This document shows positions 17,027 to 25,542 of a stretch of DNA of 64,000 nucleotides, piece after piece. The notes below the pieces were generated by a model that had not been told where the DNA came from, made no database searches, and was given only the letters and a program-made list of their open reading frames with translations. The number at the start of each line of letters is the position of its first letter. Positions within the stretch are counted from its first letter, which is position 1. This DNA comes from Casimicrobium huifangae (GTDB lineage Bacteria; Pseudomonadota; Gammaproteobacteria; Burkholderiales; Casimicrobiaceae), in NCBI RefSeq assembly GCF_009746125.1, contig NZ_CP041352.1:2526436-2590435 (forward strand), written 5' to 3'. A program made the translations under genes and the position numbers.

Positions 17027-18660
17027 TGCAGGTGCTCCGCTTTCTGTTCCTCGATACCGAGGCTCACTCGCCTGCGAAGCGCGGCGATGGCCGCGCGCAC
17101 GCGGCCCTCTTCGCCGCGCTCAGCCCAGACAGTTTCAACCTGCACGGCGGCAACGCCTCGGCGCAAGTGCGGTTCCCGATTGCCCGCCAGACGCTCCTCC
17201 GTCCACTGCGCCCCCAGCCGGAACTCGCAACCACGGGCGCGGCATCCGGTAACCACTACCGCCGCGGCGCCGTCACGCAATGCGTACTCGACAAACGACG
17301 GTGGCAGCATCCCGATGCAGGCCAGGCTGAACGGAATCGTGTGTGCATCGGCCAGACTGTCGATCCTCGCCCCCTGGTCGCAGCCGAAGATCACGACCGC
17401 GGTGTGAGGCTCTGTACCCGCCAGCTCATGCCGCAGGCGGGCGCGCAACTGGTCGATGGGTGCCTGCGGCAAGTCAATCCCGGTAACCAGCTTTTCGCTG
17501 CCGCGAAATGGTGTCGACGATGGGCAGGCACCGACGCAGATGCCACAACTGGCACACAGGTCGGTGTCGACCTGCGCCATCTCCCTGCCCTGCACGCCGC
17601 CAATGTGCGCGACCATTGTCACGGCGGCATAAGGACAGTCATCGAAACAGCGCCGGCAACCGTTGCAGTGCGCCGGATCAACTACCGCGACCGGTAGACG
17701 CTGCCGCCGGCTCAGCAGTGGCAGCGCCAGCAGTGCACCGATGCTCAATACAACGACCAGCCACAATACCGTCGGCGTGGTCGCGTACATGAGGGGATGG
17801 GGAAATAGCACGAACCAGTCAACCGGCAAACTCGCAGGCAACACCGACGATTCGGCGGGCGCCTGGCTGACCACCGGCGCCAGCACGGCAAGTAGCAGCA
17901 ACGAAACGCCAGTGCCAAGCATCAGCCGCTGTGGGGGTAGCACGTCGGCCCGACTGATGCGCTGGACGTGGAACCAGAGCCCAAGCAGCAGCGCCAGCGC
18001 AACACCAATGTGAACGAAAACAAACAACGAGAACAGACGATCGCTTACCGCATCGGCGGTCAGGAAGTTTCTTGTGAGTGGGGACGCAAAAATTGGCCAG
18101 CGATCCAGCCATTCGGCAGTGGCCAACGCCGAGAATTGGCCGAGCTGGTCCCAGTTAAGCCAGAAGCCACCGATGCCACTGCTGAACATGAAAAGCAACA
18201 GCAGCACACCCGTCAACCACGAGAACCAGCGGAATGCCCGAAAACGACCAAGCAGCCATTCACGCGCCAGATGCAGGAATGTGCACAGCACCATTGCATC
18301 TGCGGCGTAGCGGTGGATGCCACGCAGCAGTCCGCCGAGGGAACTGCCATCCCGCGTCAGCCGATCAATCGACCGATAAGCGCCGGTTGCCGACGTATCG
18401 AGCACCGCGTAGAGATAGGCACCGGAGACGCTCAGCAAAACAAAGAAAAAGACACCGAGTGCACCCAGGTGCCGCAGTGGGCTCTCCCCGGCGCCAAACA
18501 CGCGATCAAAGGGCCTGTCGAGACTGCGTACGAACCGCCGCCCCCACGTTTCCGCTGCGCCACTTTGGCCCTGCGGTGCAACGAGGACCGGAACAACCGG
18601 ATACTGCGTGCTGAAACTGCTATCGGGACGCACTCGCAAAATCGCTTTCCGAGCCACCAT
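17023..18660 (-). CDS. Cytochrome b - 2x[4Fe-4S] ferredoxin - MvhD-like fusion
   Basis: About 545 residues from ATG 18660, overlapping the sco end by 41 bases (an in-frame GTG at 18633 is an alternative). The cytochrome b domain has His116/His130 and His217/His231. The ferredoxin part has CNGCRRCFDDCP (from Cys332) and CASCGICVGACP (from Cys369). The C-terminal domain (about 420-520) resembles the delta subunit of methyl-viologen hydrogenase/heterodisulfide reductase (MvhD): FGCDQG, CIGMLPP, and VTGCRARGCEF. MvhD normally passes electrons between iron-sulfur partners. Here it is joined to a membrane cytochrome b. The partner protein is unknown and no hydrogenase gene is present. Confidence 0.87.
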   Translation of the reverse strand: MVARKAILRVRPDSSFSTQYPVVPVLVAPQGQSGAAETWGRRFVRSLDRPFDRVFGAGESPLRHLGALGVFFFVLLSVSGAYLYAVLDTSATGAYRSIDRLTRDGSSLGGLLRGIHRYAADAMVLCTFLHLAREWLLGRFRAFRWFSWLTGVLLLLFMFSSGIGGFWLNWDQLGQFSALATAEWLDRWPIFASPLTRNFLTADAVSDRLFSLFVFVHIGVALALLLGLWFHVQRISRADVLPPQRLMLGTGVSLLLLAVLAPVVSQAPAESSVLPASLPVDWFVLFPHPLMYATTPTVLWLVVVLSIGALLALPLLSRRQRLPVAVVDPAHCNGCRRCFDDCPYAAVTMVAHIGGVQGREMAQVDTDLCASCGICVGACPSSTPFRGSEKLVTGIDLPQAPIDQLRARLRHELAGTEPHTAVVIFGCDQGARIDSLADAHTIPFSLACIGMLPPSFVEYALRDGAAAVVVTGCRARGCEFRLGAQWTEERLAGNREPHLRRGVAAVQVETVWAERGEEGRVRAAIAALRRRVSLGIEEQKAEHLQ

Positions 18661-19606
18661 TGCCCAGACGACTGGCTTTGCCGCGACGCGTGCGCCGCCG
18701 GGACCACCACTCGCCGATGAAAAACCAGCACATGGCCAGTGCAAACGTCGCGCCGCCGGCAATCTCCAGGATCAACCCGTAGTCGTAGCGGTACTTGCCG
18801 GTCGTCGGGTCATATACGGTGCAGATGATGCGGATGCGGTCGATCACATCGTCGATACCTGCGTTCTGCGGCACCGGCGCGTTGCGCAACAGTTGGCGCA
18901 CCGGCTCGCCAATCTTGTCTGGCGTCACCCGATCGCCGTACACCTGCGAATAGATGGCACCAGACGCGTCGACCACCGTGACCGCGAGAACATGGTCAAA
19001 ACCTGCTGGGGTTTCGACATAGCTGAAGCCAAAGTCACCGGTGAGTGCGCCCACGATATCCGCAGGCGGGCTCAGGAAGTCCCAATTGGGCGCTGCGATG
19101 GCGTGCTGAGCGGCAAAGCTGCGCATTGCCTGTGGCGAATCAAAGGGCTGGTTGAACCCGATACTCACCACGTTGAATCGATCTCGCCCAACTGACGATT
19201 GCAGATTCTCCACCGCCTCACGCAGTGATCGGGTGTTGGTGGGGCAAACCTGAAAACAGCCGGTGTAGATGAAACTGACTAGCGTCGGTTTGCCGTGGAA
19301 GCTCGACAAGCGGACTGGTGTCCCTTGCCGATTCAACAGAGTGAAGTCAGTCGGCCGCTTGCCGATGACGCCTTGACTCAAGCGCAGTGCCTCGACCTGA
19401 TTCAGTGCAGGTACCGTGGCTTGCGGCGCGCTAGCGGCAACATCAGCGGCCCCAGTAACCATCGGCGTCAAGATTGCAAGCAGGGCAACCGCTCTCCGCA
19501 GCAACCGGTAGACAGCGCCCTGCACTTCGCCGGTGGACGTCCACAACTCACGCCCGGCGGCGATGTAATCTTCACCAGCAATGAGTCGCCGTCGTGGCCT
19601 TTTCAT
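18620..19606 (-). CDS. SCO1/SenC family copper chaperone
   Basis: 328 residues. An N-terminal hydrophobic segment (LLRRAVALLAILTPMV) is followed by a thioredoxin-like SCO domain with the copper site CFQVC (CxxxC) and a distal His in DHVLAVTV, and by an unusual C-terminal transmembrane helix (ATFALAMCWFFIG). SCO proteins load the CuA centre of heme-copper oxidases, and a CuA subunit II is encoded in the same operon. The ATG shares a base with the ctaB stop (TAATG). The first 35 or so residues are poorly conserved, so the true start could be later. Confidence 0.93.
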   Translation of the reverse strand: MKRPRRRLIAGEDYIAAGRELWTSTGEVQGAVYRLLRRAVALLAILTPMVTGAADVAASAPQATVPALNQVEALRLSQGVIGKRPTDFTLLNRQGTPVRLSSFHGKPTLVSFIYTGCFQVCPTNTRSLREAVENLQSSVGRDRFNVVSIGFNQPFDSPQAMRSFAAQHAIAAPNWDFLSPPADIVGALTGDFGFSYVETPAGFDHVLAVTVVDASGAIYSQVYGDRVTPDKIGEPVRQLLRNAPVPQNAGIDDVIDRIRIICTVYDPTTGKYRYDYGLILEIAGGATFALAMCWFFIGEWWSRRRTRRGKASRLGNGGSESDFASASR

Positions 19607-20502
19607 TAGCGAAGCCAGGCATCGACGCTGGCACCGACCAGTACGGCGCTTAACTGCACGATCGAAGCCAGAAACGAGCCGATGGCGGTCCCGCGATTAA
19701 CCGAGCGGGTCAGCTGCCATGCCCGATAGACAAAGTAAGTGCCCCCGGCGACGCTGCAAAGCAGATACACCAGCCCGGCACCAAAGGCGACCGGCAGCAA
19801 TGAACCCGCCACCAGCAGCACCGCGCTGACGAATACAGCCTGTGCGGCGCGCTCAGGCCCAACCACTACCGGAAGCATCGGAACGCCTGCCGCAGCGTAT
19901 TCGGCTTCGTTGGCGATGGCGAGGCTCCAGAAGTGGGGGGGCGTCCACAGGAATAGCGTCACCGCCAGCAGCCCGGGCAAAGCGCCAATCTGGGTGTCTA
20001 CCGCCGCCGCACCGGCAAGCACGGCAAAGCTGCCAGCAAGACCACCAACGACGATATTCAGCCAGGTGCGACGCTTGAGCCAGACCGTGTACACCACTCC
20101 ATAGAAAAAGGCCCCCAGAAACACAAAGATCGCCGCCAGTGGATTCAGCACTTGCCAGGCGGCCGCCACTGCGCCTGCGAGCATTGCGGCCATGACAGCC
20201 AGCCACAACGGACGACGGCGCAGCGCGCCGGTCACGAACGCACGGTTGCGCGTCCGCCCCATGCGGGCATCACTCTCGAACTCGTAGTACTGGTTGAAGG
20301 CGCCCGCGCTTGCCGAAGCCATCAGCACCGACATGGCGAGTACCAGCCACTGGCCAACACCGAGCGAGGCGGTCGGTGCCACCAGCGCCCCCACCAGCCC
20401 AGTGACCATGATCATCACCCCGATACGCAGCTTGAAGATGCCGAGCACCGAGCGAGCCAGGCGGCCCACTTCGCTGCTACCGGATGCCAGTGTGGTGCTC
20501 AT
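19606..20502 (-). CDS. ctaB: Protoheme IX farnesyltransferase (heme O synthase)
   Basis: 298 residues of the UbiA superfamily with about eight to nine transmembrane segments. The first Asp-rich motif reads NQYYEFESDARMGRT and the second region YGVVYTVWLKRRTWLNIVVGG. LWTPPHFWSLAI is typical of heme O synthases. It attaches a farnesyl group to heme B to make heme O. With CtaA encoded divergently at 23186, the cell can make heme A for the heme-copper enzyme of this operon. It starts 7 bases after the subunit I stop. Confidence 0.95.
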   Translation of the reverse strand: MSTTLASGSSEVGRLARSVLGIFKLRIGVMIMVTGLVGALVAPTASLGVGQWLVLAMSVLMASASAGAFNQYYEFESDARMGRTRNRAFVTGALRRRPLWLAVMAAMLAGAVAAAWQVLNPLAAIFVFLGAFFYGVVYTVWLKRRTWLNIVVGGLAGSFAVLAGAAAVDTQIGALPGLLAVTLFLWTPPHFWSLAIANEAEYAAAGVPMLPVVVGPERAAQAVFVSAVLLVAGSLLPVAFGAGLVYLLCSVAGGTYFVYRAWQLTRSVNRGTAIGSFLASIVQLSAVLVGASVDAWLR

Positions 20503-20509
20503 GGTATGC

Positions 20510-22210
20510 CTAGCTCAGGCCCCAGACCTGCGACAGATACTTCCAGTTGATGAAGTAGTACAGGACGAAGGACACCAGAAACACCATCGCCAGCGTGAAG
20601 GTACCTGGCGCCGCGAAACCGGCAGAGCCATAGGTTTGTACCACCGGCGCCGGCGTCGTTGGCGGAATCGGTGTGAATTCGCTGCTCTGGCGACCGGCAT
20701 CCAGGCGCTTGCCCCACAACAGCGAACCGACCGTGATGTAGATGTAGAGCGCGCCGCCGACAATCGCCGCCACGCCAGCGATGCCAACCAGCCCCATCAT
20801 CAGGTAAGCCGCGCCCGGCCACTCGTAGGCGAGCGCTGCACCATTAAACGCCATGTCCCAGTGCCGGCGGGACACACCCAGCGTACCGGCGCCCATCATG
20901 ACCAGACAGAAGAAGTACATCGACAGGCCGAACAGGTACGGCTGGTACTTGGCCAGGCCCGGTGCGATCATCTCGCGCTTGAACAGCACCGGAATCAGGA
21001 AGTAGGTCAGCGCCATGAACGACAGCGTCGTCCCGACCACCACCGTGGCGTGGAAGTGCCCCGGCACGTAGATCGTGTTGTGGATGATCATGTTGAGCTG
21101 TTCGGTGCCCATCATCACCCCGGAGATCCCGCCAAGGAAGCCGAATCCGATCAGCGAGATGAACACACCCGAGAACACCGGGTTACCCCACGGCGCCTTG
21201 CGCAGCCATTCGAAGAGCCCTTTGTTGAATCCTTTGGCACGTTGTGCCACCTCAATCGCACCGGGGATGGTCAGGCCATGGATCATCGACGCCAGTACTG
21301 CGAAATACATGAAGTAGCTGGTGTTGACCACCTTCCACGCCGTGCTGACACCAGGATCGGCCAGCAGGTGGTGCGCGCTCGCCAGTTGCAGAAACAGGAT
21401 GTAGAGCAGGAAGGCGCCACGACTGACACGCTCCGACATCGGGCGGGCGCCGAACGCAATGGCCGCGACCGCGTACCAGATCGAGATATGGGCCGCCACG
21501 TTGATCTGCTGCGACGAATGGCCGAATGCCCACCAGATGGTGCGGTAGATCAGCGGATCCACCTGCTTCACCAGACCAATCGACATCAGATAGGTCGGGA
21601 TCAGGATGATGGCACCCGAGGTAATCGTGAACACCGCAATGATGCAGGCTGTCACGGCGCCAAAAGTCACCAGCGGAATTGAACCCTGATAAGTCTTTTC
21701 ACGTTTGGCAACCACGAGTGTGCCGAGGAAGATGAAGCAGGCCATCAGCGCGCCTACCGCGAACAGGATCAAGCCCAGATAGAACGACGGCGCGGCCATC
21801 ATTGGCACGTAGGACGTCATCATCACGCTGGAGCCGCCCTGGAATACGGCGACGTTGTTCATGATCGCGCCTATCAGCATCAGCGCAAAGGCAACCCAGG
21901 CCAGCTTGGGTGTTGCCAATCGACAGCGCAGCAAAGTGGACGAACAGAAGTAGAGAACGGCGACTTCGAAAAAGATGATCCAGAAGATCAGCATGTCGAT
22001 GCCGTGGGCCGTCAGCACCTGGTAGAAGGTGTCGGCCTCCAGCCAGTGCACGGCGGGCCAGCGGGTCAGCACCACGCCAATGGCAAGGATGCCGCCGAGC
22101 AGCAGGAACACCACGGCGACCACGGCGTTGGTTTTGATCAGCAGCTCGGCGCTTGCCTCGAACTGCAGGCCCGATCGCGGGCAGGTACGGTAGGTTGTAG
22201 CGTTTGCCAT
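20510..22210 (-). CDS. B-family (ba3-like) heme-copper oxidase/reductase subunit I, active-site Tyr replaced by Gln
   Basis: 566 residues. Low-spin heme ligands are His69 (LTAHG) and His387. The high-spin heme ligand is His385 (VPGHFH). The copper-site ligands are His231 (AFGH) and His280/281 (SAHHLLADPG). The HHLLADPG and APWGNP stretches match the B-family (Thermus ba3 type). In that family the motif GHPIVY places the cross-linked Tyr four residues after the copper His. Here GHSSQQ puts Gln235 there. Loss of this Tyr is typical of enzymes that reduce NO rather than O2, but cbb3 oxidases place it on another helix. The neighbours are subunit II, a small subunit, ctaB, sco and ctaA. The substrate is undecided. 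Confidence 0.92.
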   Translation of the reverse strand: MANATTYRTCPRSGLQFEASAELLIKTNAVVAVVFLLLGGILAIGVVLTRWPAVHWLEADTFYQVLTAHGIDMLIFWIIFFEVAVLYFCSSTLLRCRLATPKLAWVAFALMLIGAIMNNVAVFQGGSSVMMTSYVPMMAAPSFYLGLILFAVGALMACFIFLGTLVVAKREKTYQGSIPLVTFGAVTACIIAVFTITSGAIILIPTYLMSIGLVKQVDPLIYRTIWWAFGHSSQQINVAAHISIWYAVAAIAFGARPMSERVSRGAFLLYILFLQLASAHHLLADPGVSTAWKVVNTSYFMYFAVLASMIHGLTIPGAIEVAQRAKGFNKGLFEWLRKAPWGNPVFSGVFISLIGFGFLGGISGVMMGTEQLNMIIHNTIYVPGHFHATVVVGTTLSFMALTYFLIPVLFKREMIAPGLAKYQPYLFGLSMYFFCLVMMGAGTLGVSRRHWDMAFNGAALAYEWPGAAYLMMGLVGIAGVAAIVGGALYIYITVGSLLWGKRLDAGRQSSEFTPIPPTTPAPVVQTYGSAGFAAPGTFTLAMVFLVSFVLYYFINWKYLSQVWGLS

Positions 22211-22222
22211 CGTCGGTTCCCC

Positions 22223-22762
22223 CTATTTCACGTAGACGCGGCCCACCATCGTGTGATGGTTGATGCCGCAGTACTCGTTGCAGACCACCGAATAGGTGCC
22301 GGACTGATTGGGTGTCACCGTCACGACATGCTCGAATCCCGGCACGATCTGGATGTTGATGTTGGCCGGCTGCAGCGAAAAGCCGTGGTTGTAATCGAGT
22401 GAAGTCAGGTGCAGACGATAGGTCTTGCCCTTCTCGAATTCGATGATCGGCCAGAAGCTCCACAACCGGGCGATCAGGTAAACGTCGCTACCGGGGGGCG
22501 GTGCAACAACCGGAATCTTGGCATCGGTCTCGGTACGCACGGTGTATTTGTCGACCACTGCCTGTGCCTTGGCGGTGAAGGTCTCCACACTGGTGCGATA
22601 GGTCTCGGTCGAGAGGTTCTGCTTGCCGTAAATGTGCCAGCCAACCATCATCGCGAACATGATCAGGCACCAGACCAGCGCGATCACGATCCAGGTGCCT
22701 TCAACGCGGTCCAGCGGGTGCTTCCACCACAGTCGCTCGGCCGGGGGCAGTATGGCGCTCAT
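22223..22762 (-). CDS. Cytochrome c oxidase subunit II with CuA centre
   Basis: 179 residues: one N-terminal transmembrane helix (WIVIALVWCLIMFAMMVGW, about 24-42), a linker, then a cupredoxin domain. The CuA ligands are complete: His126 (DYNHGF), Cys161 and Cys165 (CNEYCG), His169 and Met172. The length and single helix match B-family subunit II (CbaB-like) rather than the two-helix aa3 type. The domain would face the periplasm and accept electrons from a soluble donor such as cytochrome c or a cupredoxin. It lies 12 bases upstream of subunit I. Confidence 0.93.
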   Translation of the reverse strand: MSAILPPAERLWWKHPLDRVEGTWIVIALVWCLIMFAMMVGWHIYGKQNLSTETYRTSVETFTAKAQAVVDKYTVRTETDAKIPVVAPPPGSDVYLIARLWSFWPIIEFEKGKTYRLHLTSLDYNHGFSLQPANINIQIVPGFEHVVTVTPNQSGTYSVVCNEYCGINHHTMVGRVYVK

Positions 22763-22814
22763 ATCAACGTCCTTTCTTTTGCATTGGGTGGCGCATGGCC
22801 ACAGCAGCCGTCAT

Positions 22815-22970
22815 CTACTTCGCGACCGGCAAGGTGAGGATGTCGATCACCCCCCACAACGAGTACACGATCATCGGCACCATGACGCCGAAGAACAGCA
22901 ACAGGAATGGGTTGTCCAGCAGCTGCTGCATCATTGGTACCGGCTCGTTGTCATGTTGTTTGTCGCTCAT
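22815..22970 (-). CDS. Small single-helix subunit of the heme-copper enzyme (CbaD/subunit IIa-like)
   Basis: 51 residues from ATG 22970, with a very good ribosome site (CGGAGGA) upstream. The frame is open further upstream to 23087, but that part has no ribosome site. A short hydrophilic N-terminus rich in Gln/Met precedes one transmembrane helix (PFLLLFFGVMVPMIVYSLWGVI). Small one-helix subunits encoded next to subunit II are known in B-family oxidases (Thermus subunit IIa). It is the first gene of the operon. Confidence 0.8.
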   Translation of the reverse strand: MSDKQHDNEPVPMMQQLLDNPFLLLFFGVMVPMIVYSLWGVIDILTLPVAK

Positions 22971-23185
22971 AACCCATCCTCCGAAAGTGGTTGTGCGCCG
23001 CGCGTTCGGCCACACGAATGGGCGGCAGTTTGCCGTTGCCAACACTGCCAAGACATTGATCCAGAATAAGTCTGGCCCCCGTTTCAACGGTTGCTGCGCC
23101 AGCGCAACGTCTGTTGTTTATGTTCCGCCCGAGTCCAACCGCCACCACTACACTGGCCCGCGTTTCTTCGTGCCTCAGCCGGCCA
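22971..23185. promoter_or_regulatory. Divergent promoter region of the respiratory operon and ctaA, with FNR-like half-site
   Basis: 215 bp separate the first operon gene (leftward) from ctaA (rightward). TTGAT-CCAG-AATAA at 23056-23069 has one perfect half of the FNR/ANR/DNR consensus (TTGAT-N4-ATCAA) and three of five matches in the other. It overlaps the 15-bp palindrome CCAGAATAAGTCTGG (23061-23075). The site is weak and is only a candidate for oxygen or NO control. Confidence 0.3.
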
Positions 23186-24139
23186 ATGAACCCAGATCCA
23201 GCACATCGCCGTCTGTTGCAGCGCACCGCCATCACTGGCGCACTGCTTGTTATCTGCATCGTTGGGTTGAGCGCCTTCATGCGCCTGTCGGCCGATGGTT
23301 TGAGTTGTCAGCCCTGGCCGCAGTGCTACGCCGAGGCCATGCACGCGCAGCAACAGGGCGTCTCTCGCACCGTCACAGTGGACAACCATGTCGTCATCGC
23401 CCGCGTGTTGCATCGCCTGTTCGCAATCCTGCTTTTGCCGCTGACCCTGGTTCTGCTGTTCGCCGGATTCACCGCGCGACCGCAACGTTGGGCCGGGCGC
23501 TGGCTGGCTGTTGCAGCGCTTGCGGTTGTGCTGTTTCTCGCGGCGCTTGGCCGCGCCACAGCGGGGGCGCGATTGCCTGCGGTCACGCTGGGCAATCTGC
23601 TGGGTGGCTTCGTGCTGTTCGCGCTGTTCTGGCGCATGGCAACGCTGCCACCTGAGCCGGTGCAACGGCGCCAGTCGTCACCGTGGCACTGGCTGGCTGC
23701 GTTCGGGCTCATCGTGCAGATCGCGCTGGGTGCGCTGGTCAGCGGCAGTCATGCCGCGCTCAGTTGTCCCTCGCTGACCGATTGCCAGGTGATGACACCG
23801 CTTCCGTGGTCGAGCCTGAACCCGTGGCAGGTGCCGGCGTTCGATCCTTACGCCAAGCCCTGGTACCCAGAAGGAGCCTTGCTGCACTGGCTGCATCGCA
23901 GCGCAGCGCTGTTCGTGGCTTTCGCCGTCACCATGAGCGCACATCGTCGCGCAAAGTCCGGAGACCAGCGTGGGGCAGCACTGCTGATTGCACTTGTGCT
24001 CGTTCAGATCGGCCTCGGTGCGCTGGCCGTGGGCAACGGGTTGCCGCTATGGGCGGTGCTTGCTCACAATCTGACTGCCGCGTTGCTGCTGGCCGTCGCC
24101 GCAAGCCCAGTAGCACCGGCTACGCGCGTTGCCGCATGA
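23186..24139 (+). CDS. ctaA: Heme A synthase (COX15/CtaA family)
   Basis: About 317 residues from ATG 23186, with alternative in-frame ATGs at 23114 and 23120. There are eight predicted membrane helices in two four-helix halves. Heme-ligand His residues are in DNHVVIARVLHRLFAI in the first half and LLHWLHRSAALF in the second. RLSADGLSCQPWPQCY and LSCPSLTDCQ supply the paired extracellular Cys. CtaA oxidises heme O to heme A. It is divergent from the operon that contains ctaB, so both heme A genes flank the same promoter region. Confidence 0.93.
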   Translation: MNPDPAHRRLLQRTAITGALLVICIVGLSAFMRLSADGLSCQPWPQCYAEAMHAQQQGVSRTVTVDNHVVIARVLHRLFAILLLPLTLVLLFAGFTARPQRWAGRWLAVAALAVVLFLAALGRATAGARLPAVTLGNLLGGFVLFALFWRMATLPPEPVQRRQSSPWHWLAAFGLIVQIALGALVSGSHAALSCPSLTDCQVMTPLPWSSLNPWQVPAFDPYAKPWYPEGALLHWLHRSAALFVAFAVTMSAHRRAKSGDQRGAALLIALVLVQIGLGALAVGNGLPLWAVLAHNLTAALLLAVAASPVAPATRVAA

Positions 24140-24162
24140 GCACAAAACGTTAGCCTGTTGTC

Positions 24163-25542
24163 CTATTCCGTCCCATCGGCTGCGTTGGCTGCGCAGAACA
24201 CGGTCCCTTCCGGCACCCAGCCTTTGCCCGTCATTTCGTTGTAGCGCGCAGCGGCGACGGTGTAGCGATGATTGCCATCGTTCTGCGCGGACCGGTTGTT
24301 AAAAGAGCGGTAGACCGTGAACGGCGTTGAGCTGGGGCACACCCCGTTCACTGGAATGGCTACCGCGAAATCTTCGCCCTCGTACTCGAACACCGGGTTG
24401 CCGGTGGCGCGCACAAGGTCGCAATCGGCTGGGCGGCCGTAGAAATGGCTGTTCGGCCCGCCCTTCGCGGGTGGCAGATAAAAGCGGCAAATCGGCTCGG
24501 TGCCTTCCGGAGCGCCTGCGGCCGCCCACGCCGTAAAGCGCGCGCCGGTGCGGCGGAATGCGGCGGGCACGCCGTCCAGTGCCGCCTGCTCGGCCGTGCG
24601 ACCGGTGATGAAGTATTTGTTGAGACCGATGTTGAAGTATTCGATCACCTCCACCGCCGACGAAGTCACCTTCGGGCCGATGACGGCGATGTAGGTCGGC
24701 AGGCTGAGACCACCACTGCCCACCGCCACTACCGTGCCGAGGCGGGCGCCGGTCGCTGGGTCGAGCTTCACCACGGCGCCGCCACTCACCACCAACAGGT
24801 TGCCATCCGGCGCGTAAGCAATGCCAGTCGGCCGGATCAGCGCAGCAGTGACCAGCGTCAGCGCCTTGCTCGCCACATTGAATTTGAACAACTGCCCGGA
24901 AAGCTCGGCGGTGAACCACAGATGCTGGTTGTCCTTGGCTACAAGCAGTCCGCGCGAACCAGCGATGTTCTGGGCGCCCGCCGGGATAGCTACCGCTACT
25001 GCCCCTGTTACGGGGTCGTAGCTGACCACGTTGTTCGAGTCATAGCCAGGGATGTAGAGCTTGCCGTCCGGCCCGAAGGTCAGGCCGTTGTCCGGGCCGA
25101 ACAGCACAGCCGTGTTGCGCGCGACTGGCTCGTCAATCAGCGCCCCGGCGCGGCTGTAGCGCGACACTGCACTCGCCTCATAGCGACCGATATAGAGCCG
25201 GCCCTGGCTGTCGAAGGCTATCCCCGTTGGATTGCCATTGGTGGTGACGTATTCACCCAGAAAGTCCAGCGTGTCGCGGTGGTATTTGAGGATCTTCTGC
25301 GTGTTCTCGCTCACCAGGTAGATGTGGCCGTCAGGTCCAAGCTTGATCGCCTGCGCGCCATTGATGCGGGTACGGCTGTCCAGCGTGCGCTGGAAGGCGC
25401 CCGTGCAGGCGTCGTAGACATGCACGGTGCTGGCGTACCCGGACACGAACAGGCGTGACGGGCAGACAGTCTGTGCGCTCGCGAGCGGCGTCCAGATTGA
25501 CAAACCGAACAACGCTGCCAAAAACAAAATGCATCGAATCAT
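24163..25542 (-). CDS. Exported beta-propeller (NHL/SMP-30-like) protein with C-terminal DUF5648-type repeats
   Basis: 459 residues from ATG 25542, which places a clear signal peptide at the start (MIRCILFLAALFGL, cleavage near ASAQ). The in-frame extension upstream lacks one. Residues about 25-290 hold repeated propeller blades (GPDGHIYLV, DSQGRLYIG, GPDGKLYIP, APDGNLLVV). Residues about 305-455 match DUF5648-type repeats: EYFNIGLNKYFITG, CRFYLPP, NSHFYGR, YRSFNN, NHRYTV, GWVPEGTVFCA. Such proteins are common exported proteins of betaproteobacteria without an assigned function. It is divergent from the CadC-like regulator at 25680. Confidence 0.88.
   Translation of the reverse strand: MIRCILFLAALFGLSIWTPLASAQTVCPSRLFVSGYASTVHVYDACTGAFQRTLDSRTRINGAQAIKLGPDGHIYLVSENTQKILKYHRDTLDFLGEYVTTNGNPTGIAFDSQGRLYIGRYEASAVSRYSRAGALIDEPVARNTAVLFGPDNGLTFGPDGKLYIPGYDSNNVVSYDPVTGAVAVAIPAGAQNIAGSRGLLVAKDNQHLWFTAELSGQLFKFNVASKALTLVTAALIRPTGIAYAPDGNLLVVSGGAVVKLDPATGARLGTVVAVGSGGLSLPTYIAVIGPKVTSSAVEVIEYFNIGLNKYFITGRTAEQAALDGVPAAFRRTGARFTAWAAAGAPEGTEPICRFYLPPAKGGPNSHFYGRPADCDLVRATGNPVFEYEGEDFAVAIPVNGVCPSSTPFTVYRSFNNRSAQNDGNHRYTVAAARYNEMTGKGWVPEGTVFCAANAADGTE

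Noticed and set aside
20294-21682. 462-codon plus-strand open frame
   Set aside because: It lies antisense to the well-conserved heme-copper subunit I and ctaB and has no recognisable domain.
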